Source: Annulohypoxylon bovei var. microspora | Lineage: Eukaryota; Ascomycota; Sordariomycetes; Xylariales; Hypoxylaceae | Assembly (NCBI GenBank): GCA_022836615.1 | Contig: MU405284.1 | Coordinates: forward strand, 1,111 to 65,110 | DNA: 64,000 nt | Direction of reading: 5' to 3' | Shown: in pieces, positions 1 through 12,748 of the stretch | Position numbering within the stretch: position 1 is the first letter of the stretch | How the letters are laid out: each line of letters starts with the position of its first letter | Made by a program: the position numbers and the translations under genes | The notes under the pieces: generated by a model | What the model saw: the letters and a program-made list of their open reading frames with translations, nothing else | Told to the model about the DNA's origin: nothing | Databases searched by the model: none

Positions 1-300
1 TTAAATTTAATATTTAAAACAATTACATTAATTTAATTAAGGTTTTAATGTAATTAATTTATAAAACGATTAATTAAATTAAATTAATTATAATATATTA
101 AGCATAAAAATCCCTTATATTATATTAATAATTTTATTTTACGTAAAGTTATTCCCATTTACGTCGTTATTATTAACTTTTACGAGATTAAGCCACCCTT
201 TAATCCACGTTATAAACTTATTATTATTCATTTATTCGACCTTATTATTTTCCAATTCATTTAAATGGAAATTTAATTTAATTTAAAGATATTACAAAGG

Positions 301-440
301 TTATCATTAATTTAAATAAGTTATAATTAATTTAAATGGGTTATAATTAATTTAAATAAGTTATAATTAAATTGGATAAGTTATTATTAATTTAAATAAA
401 TTATTATTAATTTAAATGGGTTATTATTAATTTAAATAAA
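301..440. repeat. Seven tandem copies of a 20-bp unit
   Basis: Seven consecutive 20-bp units follow one another without a gap. The consensus is ttaTaattaatttaaatRRR, where the last three bases alternate between aag, ggg and aaa and position 5 alternates between a, c and t. The differences between units are mainly G/A transitions plus a few A/T changes, so the array probably predates or co-evolved with RIP. No function is apparent; it lies inside the AT-rich block. Confidence 0.85.
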
Positions 441-3400
441 GGTTTAATATTAAATTTAAAGCCTTTAAATCGAGGGTGTTACAAAGGTATCGTTAATTTA
501 AATTATATATTTATTAAAAAAATAAACTATTTAAAAGCGTGTTTAAAAGGATATTATCGTTAATTAAAAACGCGTATAAAGGTAATAATTTCAATGGTAA
601 TTAAAGCGTTAATTTAAAATAATAATAAAGTTAAAAAGTTTAAATTATATAATTTAAATTATTTTTGCAAATAACCTGCGAATTATAATGTTAATAACGT
701 TATAATATATATTAATAAATTCTTTGAATTTAAGGTTTTATTTTAATATATATTTCATAATATATAAAATTATTTATAATATATAAAGTTTAAGTGTTTT
801 TATTATTATTATTTTTATATTTAAAAACATATAATAATTTTATGTTTTATTTGAATTAAGTTTTATAATTAATAATATAGTTATTATAATAATTATATAT
901 ATATAAATAATAAAAAAAATTTTACCATTATAATGGTATATTTTATTTTATTTAATAAAAATAACTGTGTATATAATTATAATATTTATTATATTTAAAA
1001 ATAAAATTTTATTAACACCACATATATTCATTTATTATAATAATTGCTATAAAAGTTTTTTATTAATATTTATTAATATTACCATTAAATTTAATAATAA
1101 TCTTTAATAATTATTAATAATGGAGTTTAATATTCATTAAAACTTTATAATTAATATATTATATTATATTAATTTAATTTATAATGGTTTTATTAAATTA
1201 AGTTAATTTAATTTTATTTAAATAAAATTAAATTTATTAAATTAAATTTATTAAATTAATTACACATTAATATAATTATTTTAAACATTATTATATATTC
1301 ACCGTTAATTTTAATTTAATCGGTATATATTTATTTATATAAATTATATGCGCATGGAAATATTTTTTATATTATACCTTATAATTAATTATTTTCCTTT
1401 TTTATCGCCATTTTTCATGGTAATAACCTTATATTTATTTTAATATTTATTAAATTTTATTTATTTATTATCATTTTATATATATACGTATATATTATAT
1501 GTTATAATTTCATATGAATTTATATATATATATCGTTTATTAAAATATTTTAATTAAATTATTATTTAATTAATTTTATTATATTTAAATGTATTTAACA
1601 CGTTAAACCACTTATTGTATACCTTTTTAATTAATTATAAATAATTAATTAAATCTATTATAAAATCCATTTAAAATTTATTTATTACTTAATTATAAAA
1701 AGGAAATATTAATTATTTAACTTAATTATTATATAATATAAAAAGTTGTTAAACCGGCTTATTTAAGGCCTTTTTATCAGCTTTATTTAACTTAAGTGAA
1801 ATAATTCGTATTTTAATTATATTATTCATATTTAAGTTATTTATTTAATTTTTAATATTACGTATATATAATAAATTGGTTTTAAGATTATTATTATTAA
1901 TAATAAATTTATGTTTTATATTTTTAATTTTTCTAACGGTGCGATAATTAATTTTTAATAAAGATTATATTTGTTTTTAAAGTTAAATCGATTTATTATC
2001 GTTATTATTATAACCGTTATTATTGGAGTTATATTAATTATATATATTTTTAAAATAATTGTTATAATAAATCGAATTAAAAGAATTAAAAAAAAAAGTA
2101 TTATTATTAATTTCATCCCTTAATAATTCTTTATCTTTTTGTGTTTTAAAATAAATATGCTTTGTTTTAATTATATTATGTAATTAATTTTCATTTTATG
2201 GTTAAAGGAAGTTATTAATTATTTTTATTTTAATTTTTTTATAATTATAATTTATTTTTTTAAGTATATTAAAGTTATAAATTTTATTAAAATTATTAAA
2301 GAATAATAAAATCGTTTTAATAAATATTAATTATATAAAACGAACGAAAAAATATTTCGGAGGGATTTTTTTTAAAAAAAAACATGGTTAATTATAATAT
2401 TAATTAATTATTTTTAAATTATATTAATTTAATTTATTTAAGGTTATGAATATATGTGTGCGTAGTTTATTTTTATTGCTTTAAAAAGTGGGGTTCGCCT
2501 TTAAAATGAAAATAAAAATATTAATGTTAAAAAATTTATGGATATTTATACGAAAGGAAATAATATTATAATAATTATTAAAAGGGTTATTTTATTAATA
2601 AGTTTTTATATATTTATATATATAGTTTTTTTTAAATTATTTTTTATTAATGGTTAAAATAATATAATAAAGTTATAATTTATATAATGTTTTAATAATA
2701 TAATAAAATTTATTATAATAAATAATAATTAAAAAAAGGTTAAAAAGGTTTTTAAAATCGATTATATTAAATGATTTATTAAAAGTATTTAAAAATAATT
2801 TTTTAAACGAATTATTAACGCTTTTAAATTAAAGCGAGTTTTATTTTTTCGGGATAATTTTAAAGAAATCTTAATGTTTAAAATTTAAAATAATAAAATA
2901 CCGGCTTGCAAATTATTATTATTACTTAATAAAAAAATAAAAATATTATAATTATAATTTATTATTAAAATAATTCGGAACATGGAAATAATATTAATTA
3001 ACCGGTAATATATTATCGGTGAATATTTTAACGGTAAGTTAATTAATATTAACGAATTTAAATAAAAATAACGCATTCCATGTTAAACGGTTATTATAAA
3101 AGCGATCCCACCCTTCGTTTTTAATTTAAATATTTTTAATTATAATGTAATAAACATAATATATAATAAAATAAAAAAAACCATTATTAAATACTTATAA
3201 ACTTAATAATAAATTTTAATTAAAATAAACAAAATAATAAATATTAATATACCGAAAAAGAAGTTTAATTTCGTCGTTAATAAAAAGTTTTATAAAAATA
3301 AAAAGTCCATGAAAATCTATAATAAATTAACGTAACGATGTGTAAAAAGGTGGTAATTAAAATAATAATATAACGTCGAGATAATTAAAATCCGGAATTA

Positions 3401-4470
3401 ATAATTACGATTTTAAAGCATTTTATTAAATAATAATTAATAAAATTTATTAAACTTTAATTTCGAAATATACCGCATAATAAAAATATTATATATAAAT
3501 AATTAAATTACATTAATTACATATTAAATTCGTGATTTAATTTTCTTCGAATTATCGTATTTTTATTCCTTCCATTTTTAAACGATTTAAAAATACTTTA
3601 TAATAATTAATTATTAAATGTTTTTTATAAATAAATTTTTTATTATAATTACTTTTAACATTTTTATACTTTTTTAATATATTACGAAAAAGGTTTATAT
3701 TATCATTAAATGGATTTAATAATTAATATTCTTTTATAATTTTTTTACGAAACTTTTTAAAGCTCCGTTTAAATTAAAGGTAATAATTAATATATTCATT
3801 AATTTTTAATCGTTTATTAATTTCTTTAATAAATTTTTTTAATAATAATAATTTTTATTAAACTTTTTTATATAATTTTTTATAACATCGCTTTAATTAT
3901 TCGTTTTAATTTTAATAATATTTCTTAAAAATAATTATTTTATAAATTTAATAATACTTATAATTACATTTTAATTATCATTTTTAATAAACTTTCATTA
4001 AAAAAATCGTAATATAAAAAAAAATAATATAAATTTAAATTTAACGATTATTATTTATTAATTAATATTAAAAATTATATTAAACTTTAAAAAACTTATA
4101 TAATAATTCTTATTAATAACGATAAACTCGTATTATATAAGGTTAAAAATAAGGTTATTTTCATTAATAAAAAAAAAAAAAAAATAATAACCTTTCGTTT
4201 TTAAAGTTACGATATTTATATTTAAAAATATAAATTAAATTAATTAACGTTTTAATAACCCATTTAAATTTAAAAATAACTTCATTATAAAAACCCGCGC
4301 TTATTACGTTTAAAATCATAATATAAGCTTCGCGTTAATTTTTATTTTAATTAATATTTTAAGTTTTTAATTCGTAATAATTTATACGTTATAATTTATT
4401 AAACGTTATAACGCTTTTTAACATTATAATCTTTTATACCTTTTTTAATATAATATGTTTTTATTATATA

Positions 4471-4660
4471 TGAAAGTAATAAGTTACGTAACGTTTGCGT
4501 GTAATACCGTGTAATATATTACGATTTTATGGTTATATAAACGTATAAAATATTAATTTTTAAACTTATATTAAGTGTAACCTTATATGGCATAAGCCAT
4601 ATAAAGCCACATAAAGCCATAAAGTTCCCTTTAATTAATAAATCCCTTTTATTATTAATA
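4471..4660. repeat. Left 190-bp terminal repeat of the LTR element
   Basis: It aligns end to end without gaps with 5697-5886. It contains three short GCCATA/GCCACA-like repeats at about 4590-4621. This copy keeps more C and G than the right copy, so it is the less mutated of the two. Confidence 0.75.
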
Positions 4661-5696
4661 CACTTTTTTTAACGTTAATGCCATTTAAACGCCATTTAAA
4701 AATATTATTTTCAACCTTATTATTGTTTTTTATAACTTTATTTTAACCTTTTTTAATTTTATTTAGCTTTTTTTAACTTTTATTTAACCTTTTTTAACTT
4801 TGTTTAACTTTTTTTAACCTTTAATTATTATTATATGCATTGTAAAAATTTTATTATTATTTTTATTTTTATTTATTTTTAAGGTTTAATTAATTAATTA
4901 TTATAATAAACCATAATATATTTTAATTTATTTAACGCTTTTATATATAATCTTATAAATAATTAATTATTTTAACTTTGTTATTTAATAATGTTTTTTA
5001 TATGTAACGTTTTTTAAGCTTTAATGTTTAAAAAATTATTTGTATTGGTTTAAAGGTGTTTATTAATTCGTTAATTTTATGTATTTCATTAATTTTATTA
5101 TTATTATTGCCGTTGTTAAGGCAGTTTTAACGAATGTATCCCGGTTTTTTATATTTTTTATTATTTCGGTTTTTAATAATATAATTATTACTTTTATTAA
5201 ATGTTTTATTAATGCGGTTACGAAACAAAGTATATTATTAAGTAATTCATTTTTTAACGTTATTTTTAACGTTGAAAATAAAACGTGTTTATATTTATAT
5301 ATCCGTGGTTTTATTTTTAAAGTTGTAAATAAAATGTGTTTATATTTATATATTTAAGATTTTATTTTTTAAGTTTATTAAACGAAGCTTTTTAAATAAT
5401 TTTTATTATTTAAATCGTTTTTATTATAAGTGTATATCGTTTATTAATAAAAGTAAAAATAATAATGTTATATTATTAAGGTTTTTAACTTGCTTTTATT
5501 TGATTATTAATTTTTTTAAAGCTTTTTTTAATTTATTAACTTAAGTTTTTAACGATGTAACTTTTAATAATATTATATTATTAAATTTTAATTTTAATAT
5601 CGATATTATTACGATTTTTTTCCTTTTAAATTAAAAGGCTTGAAAACCGTGATTTAATCCTTTAAATAATTACTTAAAACGGAAAAAATGTTACCA

Positions 5697-5886
5697 TGAA
5701 AATAATAAATCACGTAACATTTACATGTAATATTATGTGATGTATTACGATTTTATGGTTATGTAAATATATAAAATATTAATTTTTAAACTTATATTAA
5801 ATGTAACTTTATATAACATAAATTATATAAAGCTACATAAAATTATAAAGTTTTTTTTAACTAATAAATCCCTTTTATTATTAATA
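5697..5886. repeat. Right 190-bp terminal repeat of the LTR element
   Basis: Partner of 4471-4660, with many G-to-A and C-to-T differences from it. It ends at the inner side of an ATATA pentamer and about 60 bp before the composition boundary of the AT-rich block. Confidence 0.75.
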
Positions 5887-6199
5887 ATATATTATATATT
5901 TTTTATTATATACATTTTAATACTTTAATTAAAAAAGCAGGTTAACAAATTTCGTATTATTATCCACCTTATATTAACCAATAAAAACCTAGGTGGAGTA
6001 TTAAATGCAACCATTAATAAACATTGTTAGTACGGTGCAATCTCTATGCAAGAAGCCTTCTTACTGTTGCACAACGTCGGGTAAAAATGGGTTTTACGAA
6101 CCGGCGAGCCTTACCACCAAGTTGTCTAAAATCTTGCTAACCTTTCCACCAAATTCGTCTCCCAAGCTCGTCTACTGTCACATTCAAGCTCCTGGACAA

Positions 6200-8120
6200 A
6201 TGGCTCGACTAGAACATTTACCTCATGAGTTATTTTGTGAAATTTTTACATACCTCTCTACTCCTGACGCGTTTACTGTGTGTCTCTTGAATAAGAGGCT
6301 CCACTGGCGACTATTCGATGAAATAATCCAGCTCGCTTACGAAAGAAAGCTGAAGAAGCAACCGCCAACATCAGTACTGTTCGAACTTTTCACCCACGCG
6401 CTAAGGCTCGATTCAGTCAACTTGGTAGAATGGATTCAAACACATAGCGATAGACTCGGTTTAAATGGGTGAGTAACAATATTATCGGCTCAGGCTATGA
6501 GTACCTAATTGACTGAAGTCATAACTATCAAGATATCACCTAAAAGCTATAAATGCCACAAAAGACCGCAATGCCCCATATCTCCGAGCTGCAATCCTCG
6601 ACGATGCACCGAGAGTTGTTGCGCGTCTAGTCAAGTACGGAACTGATATAAACTACGATATGGGCGATTACCCCGATCTAACACCGCTATACATGACATT
6701 GGCACAATGTCGTGCTAGCAGCTCTAGAGCGCTTGATAATGCTCTTCGTATTGCTTGCACATACGCTCTTCCAAGAACAGTACACCTCCTACTGGAAAAC
6801 AAGGCCAATCCAAATAGTTCGGGCCTTTTGAATTATTCTGCTCTACATTGCGTAGTGGCAAAAAGGCATGGTTTGCCTTGGCCTCGACTTGGGAAGTGGT
6901 CTCAGAAGCCTTGGGAATTCATGGTACAAGAAACCGTCCTCGTATTACTTCGCTTCAACGCAGATTTAAGTCTTAAAACGACCAGTCCAAAAATTCACAC
7001 ATGTAGCCATACTTGTTGGCAGTCGTTTGATTGCGGTAGTTCAGGACAGACTGCTCTTCAACTTGCAGCTAGCCGTGGATTCAGTTATGCCGCGGCTCTT
7101 CTCCTTAGGAACGGAGCCGACCCCAACGCGTCTAACGATGATGGATTCCGTGTTCTTTACACGGCCTTGGCTCAAGGACACACATCTGTAGTAATTCTCC
7201 TCTTGGCTCACTTAGATGGGATAGCTAACCCCATTGTTCACGAACAAACCGGAATGACTGCCTTACATGCTGCTTGCCGCTTTGCTATGTCTGAGGTAGT
7301 TCAATATCTATTAGAACAAGGGGCATCTATAGACGTTGTCGATTCTCTTGGTAGAACACCCCTTTACGAGGTACTTGGTCAAACATCTCTTGTCCTAGAG
7401 GGCCAAATCATTAAAACCTTACGCCACCTTGACGAATATGGCGCCGATCCTGATATCGACCTAGGTGCGCCAGGCGGTAGCCCAAGAAAACTGGGAGGGA
7501 ACCACCCCTCCCCAGAGGTTCGAGCTATGTTTGCCACGCTAGAGATTAAGGAGCGTAAGGCTAGGCTAAGACCTTCAAATTCGAAGGATGGGGAGACACG
7601 AAATGCACCTTCTATAAAGCTTCCCCGGAAGATTGCGACGGTTCAGCCAGAAATTTGCCTCTATCAACCACGAGGTGACTGGGCTTCAGATCGCTTCCAC
7701 GATGTCATTAAAGATCTCGCCGTCAGTTGGAATCTATTAAATGGTGGTAAATCCCAGACACCGCGGGAAATTTTCCCACTACTGAACCGCGCAGTGAAGG
7801 TAGTTGAGCTGGGAACACCTACAAAGACGTCTACCGGTTTGAAGGAAGACAAAAAAGTCGAAGTGGATCAAAGTTCTTCAGGATCAACTCAAGGGTACTC
7901 CTATTCAGATGGAGTGAAATCTCATTTTGTGGAACCCACCGCCTTACGACCGTCAGAAAACTCTGCGGCGTTGTTCTGGAAGAATCTGCCAAAACAGCAG
8001 GCTCCCAAGAAAGAGACTCACAACAACGATGCGGCGGCAGTAAGCGAACAGGGCAAAGGCCAGACTTCAAAGAAACCTCGGACGCGGAAGACCAAATGGA
8101 AGGCATTGCAACTCGGATAG
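6200..8120 (+). CDS. F-box and ankyrin-repeat protein
   Basis: Two exons, 6200-6468 and 6533-8120, separated by a 64-bp intron (donor GTGAGT at 6469, acceptor AG at 6531-6532); phase is continuous and the product is 618 residues. Residues 1-45 form an F-box (MARLEHLPHELFCEIFTYLS), which in this family binds Skp1 of an SCF ubiquitin ligase. From about residue 105 there are ankyrin repeats, including blocks reading GADPNASNDDG, GMTALHAACRFAMSEVVQYL and GRTPLYEV. These probably bind the substrate. The last 200 residues are charged, low in complexity and end in a basic tract. An in-frame ATG at 6005 would add 65 residues; the F-box normally sits at the N terminus, so 6200 was preferred. The gene borders the RIP-degraded block. 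Substrate and pathway are unknown. Confidence 0.8.
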
Positions 8121-10083
8121 TAAACCATGCAATTCCCACCTAACGATGTCACCTCTTTTCTCCCATAACCTCGTATCAATGGTGGTCCTTCTGCTGTGAC
8201 GAGGGAGTTATTTCAACTTATTCCCGCCGTGGATCGCTTACAACTTGGAATTACCCTATATATATCCAAGTTGCCATTTCTTCTCTAGTAAATCATCAAC
8301 TAGATCGGTGCCGCTAAGTATACACCCCCTGCGCTCTGCCAAGCCAATTTTTTCACGCGTCGGACCGCGCCCCACGAATATGGGATGATGGACATTATAT
8401 GACAGATAAAGAATACTCAAAGAGGGATTTATTGCGTCCAATCTTTCTCGAGAGAAGTGTTCTTACGCCAGCATACCGAAGTGAGATGCTAATTTATCCT
8501 CCCTCATAAGCTGCCAAGAGCTGACGATGATCTCAGGACGTGGAATCATCTCCCGCCCTCACCAATCCCGTTGGCAACTCATCCATGTCTTCGTCCTATC
8601 CCAAACTGGGATAAACTCGGCGCTTCCCTATTATGTTATATGTTAGTAATTACCCTAGATCCGCCCAAGAATTTGGGACTGCATTTCCACCCAGAGAATT
8701 TAATCATTGGACCCTGCGGCATGAAGGATCGTCATCGCCTTCCTGGGCACCGTAACTTCTTCCGTCTTAGGGTCCGGGACGCATCGGATCAAGTTAGGAG
8801 GACATGAGAAAGTTTCGGCCGTCCTGATGTCTATTTAGAGAATAGCCACGAGATTGGTTCGGCCGATTTCGGTTTCAAGTATAATTGATGTTGTTTTCAC
8901 TTTTTTTTCGTCTGACCTTTGACAGCGCATTTACCAAGTTCGTAGTTTGGATTGGTTTGATTTGACCCAACCCTACGGCAGAGCTTCTGTGGATTAGCCA
9001 ACGCAGCTTGAAAATTTTACGGCTCGGGTGGCTGGGGTGGATGTCCGTTATGATTTAATTGAGGCTATTCAGACATTCGCATATAATTACGTACCTGCCT
9101 TTCCAGTAGAGAGACCGAACCGTACTAGAACCGGGATATACCGTAGCTTTGGTGGCTTTAGTGTAAGCTAGAGCACTTAGCTCCCATTACCAGCTAGTCA
9201 AGAGCCGGTCGGAGATTTTTACAAGGTGTAGTTGAATTTGGCTTATCAGATGGCTCGAGGTCCTATACGTATGTAGTTACGTACCTACCTAAGTAGGCAT
9301 GTAGCACGGCGGACACCAGCAAGCGACATCGTGGCATCGTCCCCACCGATTTTCGATCATCATGCAGTGCAACTTCGCCTACTCTAGTCAGCCGAACTCT
9401 GACCAAATTACCGGAAGAAGTTAAAGTGTCGTATCCACTAGTACCTTGCATCTGTTGGTAGTATGATTTCGGACAAGGAAATGGCCCATTCTAGAAACTC
9501 GTCGGTAGCCCAACCGAGCAACGACGGCGAGTCTAACCCGACGAGATCTCTAACGCTCGTGGGACTTGGGTACGGGGCTCCGATAACCTGCCGAGATCAA
9601 TCGTGATCTTTCAAGGTATCAAGAGATCCGAAATGAACGTCATAATGCCTTACACACGAGAACGCTCCTGGTTGAGGCTGGTCCTAATTAGGAAAGAGAA
9701 AAGGTGATTGACTTGGAATATACCGAATCCTTAGACCTTGATCCCGGCACAGCTATGCAAGGCGCATGTGCCTTACAATTTTATGGCGGATCTCTGCTCA
9801 CGACCTCGTCCTTGTGAAGATTCCTAAGAATTCGCTCTTGGCGATGATGACAAAGTTGATCGGCGCGCTAAACATGGCTGACTGCCTTCCAGAAAAGTGA
9901 TGACCAAGACGAAGCTAACCAAGGTTCCTGCTACGGATATTTCTTATAATAAGATGAGAAGGATCGTGACTTTTTAGAGCCTTTAAAATGTGCTACTTCC
10001 CATAGGTATTCTGAAGCATCGTCACCCATCCATCGTCTGCTTCTAGTCTACTTCTCGTCATTCTTTCACGATAGTTGTTCAAG
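8121..10083. other. Gene-free interval
   Basis: About 2 kb without a supported gene. The frames here are under 80 codons, lack family features and have no credible splice partners. The interval must hold the terminator of the F-box gene and the promoter of the FMN dehydrogenase; no specific site was recognised. Confidence 0.6.
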
Positions 10084-11618
10084 ATGCGCTCTACTCTTCT
10101 TTCACTTTGTATGCTCGGGGGAGCTCTAGCGGCCCGATCTTTCTTGAACGAGCCGGATACCGGGTGAGTTTTACCGAACGTGGTCTATGCGAGCTAAGGA
10201 GATAAAGGACTTACAAGATGAAAGATTCGATGAGGTCTTCGCAGACCTAGCAGCCGGCGAGCTGCCGCCCCTGGACAAGTTGGTAGGACTGCCGGACTTC
10301 GACGCGGCGGCGCGGAGGCATCTTCCTACTATGAACTACACCTACTATCGTAATGGAGCTGGCGGAGAGTGGTCGTACCGAAACAACCTCGAAATCTACA
10401 ACCGCTACAGGTTAAAGCCCAGAACCATGGTGGACATCACCAACATCGAGTCAACGCTCCCGTACGCCAACCCATACATCCACATATTTTCGTAACATTT
10501 TCTCACTCGTGATATAGGACGACGATTCTGGGCCACAACTTCTCCGCGCCATTCTTTATCAGCCCCTGCGCCCGAGGTGGTTACGGTAGCGACGGTGGTG
10601 AGAAGGGTCTAGTCGAGGGTGCTGCAGATGGAAACATCCTCTACATGGTACGACCCTAATCTGACTTGCATCCCTTATGCCAAGACCATGCTGACACCAA
10701 CCATCTGGCATAGCCCGCGCTGTACGCCAGCTTGACGATCGAAGAGATCACCGCCTTCAAGCAGGACGGCCAAGTCACCTTCCAACAGGTCTACCTCGAC
10801 TCGAACGACACCGCCACGCAAATCATCTTCGACCGTGCCAAGACCGCGGACGCCAAGGCCATCGTCTTCACCGTCGACTCCGCCGCTGACGGAAATCGTC
10901 ACCGCGCCGCCCGCTACGGCGTTGGTTCTGCGTAAGTCCCACAGCTCCAATTAAAATCCCGTCTTCTCTTGGCATCGACTAACGCGTTATCTAGCGACTC
11001 CGCCTACACCGTCATCACCGTAAGCTTAGCCAAGCCCAGCCAAGAAATCCGCAGCAGCATGTATTCATAGAATCTGAAGCTAACAGTAGACTAATGTAGT
11101 GGGATCTGTACGACCACCTGGCCACGATGACGGATCTCCCCATCATCCTCAAGGGCATCCAGACGGTCGAGGACGCGCAGGAGGCCGTCCGCCGCAAGGT
11201 CCCGGCCATCTACCTGTCGAACCACGGAGGCCGACAGATCGACGGCGCGCGCTCGCCGCTCGAGGTCGCCATCGACATCCACCAGCAGGCGCCCGAGGTC
11301 TTCTCGCAGCTCGAGGTGTACGCCGACGGCGGCGTGCGGTACGGCGCTGACGTTGTCAAGCTGCTGGCCCTTGGCGTTAAGGCTGTGGGTCTGGGTCGCC
11401 CGTTCATGTACGCCAACGTGTACGGCACCGAGGGCGTAAGCCGCGCTATCGAGCTCCTGAAGCACGAGATCGCCATCGACGCGGCGAACGCCGGTGTTGC
11501 GGATTTGAAGAAGATCGATCCCAATGTCGTGAGTATTCCCTCTTCCACTACCCTATTATAGGAGTACAGGCTAATGCTGAATCAGGTTGACTGGACGCCG
11601 AACTGGACCTCCGCATAG
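10084..11618 (+). CDS. Secreted FMN-dependent alpha-hydroxy-acid dehydrogenase
   Basis: Seven exons: 10084-10163, 10225-10461, 10518-10647, 10714-10931, 10995-11019, 11100-11528 and 11586-11618; phase-continuous, 383 residues. The family (glycolate oxidase, lactate dehydrogenase, cytochrome b2 flavin domain) oxidises L-2-hydroxy acids. Family marks are YYRNGAGGEWSYRNN, SAPFFISPC, FTVDSAADG, the lysine in LPIILKG, the active-site histidine in YLSNHGGRQIDG, YADGGVRYG and GLGRPFMYA. Residues 1-17 look like a signal peptide, so this is the secreted or vacuolar fungal subgroup rather than the peroxisomal or mitochondrial one. The protein ends VDWTPNWTSA. Exon 5 is only 25 nt and exon 7 only 33 nt. 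The second exon start (10225) was fixed by phase; nearer AG sites break the frame. The physiological substrate is not evident. Confidence 0.85.
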
Positions 11619-11848
11619 ATATAGAAAGAGGCATTTTCGGAATGGAATAGTGATGGATTCTTGTACATATTTTCGTGCTGGTATAATCAGCCATTATTTG
11701 ACCCGTATATATTTATTAGATTAGATGGGGGTTACCCAAACGACGAGCGTTCAACAATTATTACCTAAGAGTCAAACAGCTTTTTGCAGACCAGGAAACG
11801 TGACTCTAAGATACTTCGAGGCCAGACCCATGAAGCTCGCAGGTGCAT

Positions 11849-12748
11849 TTAGAGATCCATTCTCATACTACTACCACTCAGCATCTTGGACATACGAGCC
11901 CTTTCCACCTCGTTTGGCTCCCGCCACCAGTCTTCCGCCCGCTGCTTCGGGAACCCCTTCTTCTCCCACTCGAGAAGCTCCTCGGGGCCAATCTGATGCC
12001 AAGGGATGCCCAGATCCTTCGAAACGTGATCCTTTAAGTAAAGGTCCACATACACGTTTTTCGTATCCGGCTCCTTGCCATCGACGAAAAAAATCTCGTT
12101 CATGCTCCGCGAATCGCGCTCACCCTTCGCCAGCGTCTTCTCCATCCCCTTCACTATGCGCGACTTGTTGTAGGCTTGGGGCTGTCTCATCCGCTCCACC
12201 TTCGACCGATCCAGCTCGAAGCCGGCGGAGTCATAAGTAGGCGACCCACCGCGGCCCTTCCGAAGACAGACCTCCTCATCGTGGTACGGATCGCTGGGGT
12301 CTAGCAGAGAAGCTTCCTTGGATAGCTTGTTTTTGAAGAAGGCGTTGAGCCGGCCTTTCGGCTTCTCCGGCTGGGGGATGAAAAACCGCTCCTTGAATCC
12401 TTCAGGCATGTCATATCTGTCGCGTCGCGGTCGCGTCACACGTCCCGGCGTGGGGCGCGGGTCGCGCAGCTGACTGCGGTCGTAGTCGAACTCCAGGTCC
12501 GGCGTGGTCAGGCGCGGCTTTTGCTCCTCGGCGGGGACTGCATCTGGTTCCGGAGTAGCGGATTTCTTGGCCCGCGTTCTGGATTTGGGCTTGGGCTCAT
12601 CTGACGGGTCTGATTCAATGGATGCCCTCTTCCGGCCTTTTGCCACGGCCTTTGAGTTCTTGGGCGTGCTGTTACTGGTGGACTCAATGTTTGGGTTTTC
12701 AGTGTTTGAGGCTTGCGCCGCCGTGCTTCTGCGTGTGCGGGGAGGCAT
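11849..12748 (-). CDS. Conserved-looking protein of unknown function, basic N terminus
   Basis: A single exon of 299 residues starting at MPPRTRRSTAAQ. The frame can be extended three codons to a TTG, but 12748 is the first ATG. The first 100 residues are low in complexity and rich in K, R, S and P (GRKRAS, KPKSRTRAKK), suggesting nuclear localisation. The rest is more structured and aromatic, with segments such as RYDMPEGFKERFFIPQ, GRLNAFFKNKLSKE and LGIPWHQIGPEELLEWEKKG. No signal peptide or membrane segment is seen. It is convergent with the FMN dehydrogenase, with 230 bp between stop codons. I do not recognise the family; length, codon use and lack of internal stops in GC-richer DNA support a real gene. 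Confidence 0.7.
   Translation of the reverse strand: MPPRTRRSTAAQASNTENPNIESTSNSTPKNSKAVAKGRKRASIESDPSDEPKPKSRTRAKKSATPEPDAVPAEEQKPRLTTPDLEFDYDRSQLRDPRPTPGRVTRPRRDRYDMPEGFKERFFIPQPEKPKGRLNAFFKNKLSKEASLLDPSDPYHDEEVCLRKGRGGSPTYDSAGFELDRSKVERMRQPQAYNKSRIVKGMEKTLAKGERDSRSMNEIFFVDGKEPDTKNVYVDLYLKDHVSKDLGIPWHQIGPEELLEWEKKGFPKQRAEDWWREPNEVERARMSKMLSGSSMRMDL

Larger units (their letters stand above)
4471..5886. mobile_element. RIP-degraded short LTR element (TRIM-like)
   Basis: Two direct repeats of exactly 190 bp (4471-4660 and 5697-5886) enclose 1036 bp. Each begins with TG and ends with TA, which is what a TG...CA terminal repeat becomes after C-to-T change. The 5 bp on each outer side are ATATA (4466-4470 and 5887-5891), consistent with a target-site duplication, although this is weak in such AT-rich DNA. 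All differences seen between the two repeats are transitions. The interior carries only a 92-codon AT-rich frame (5079-5357) without similarity to gag or pol, so this was either non-autonomous or has lost its coding capacity. Confidence 0.7.
1..5950. repeat. AT-saturated, RIP-degraded repeat block
   Basis: The whole stretch is almost entirely A and T, with no long reading frame and no recognisable domain. Composition changes sharply near 5950 to ordinary fungal DNA. Two 190-bp copies inside it (4471-4660 and 5697-5886) differ by transitions only, as expected from repeat-induced point mutation, which converts C to T in duplicated DNA of Pezizomycotina. It is probably a heterochromatic island made of dead transposons. 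Except for the LTR element and the tandem array listed separately, the original elements can no longer be named. Confidence 0.85.

Noticed and set aside
5079..5357. 92-codon frame inside the LTR element
   Set aside because: Extreme AT composition forces I, F, N and K residues, with an internal near-duplicated tail; no gag, pol or other domain.
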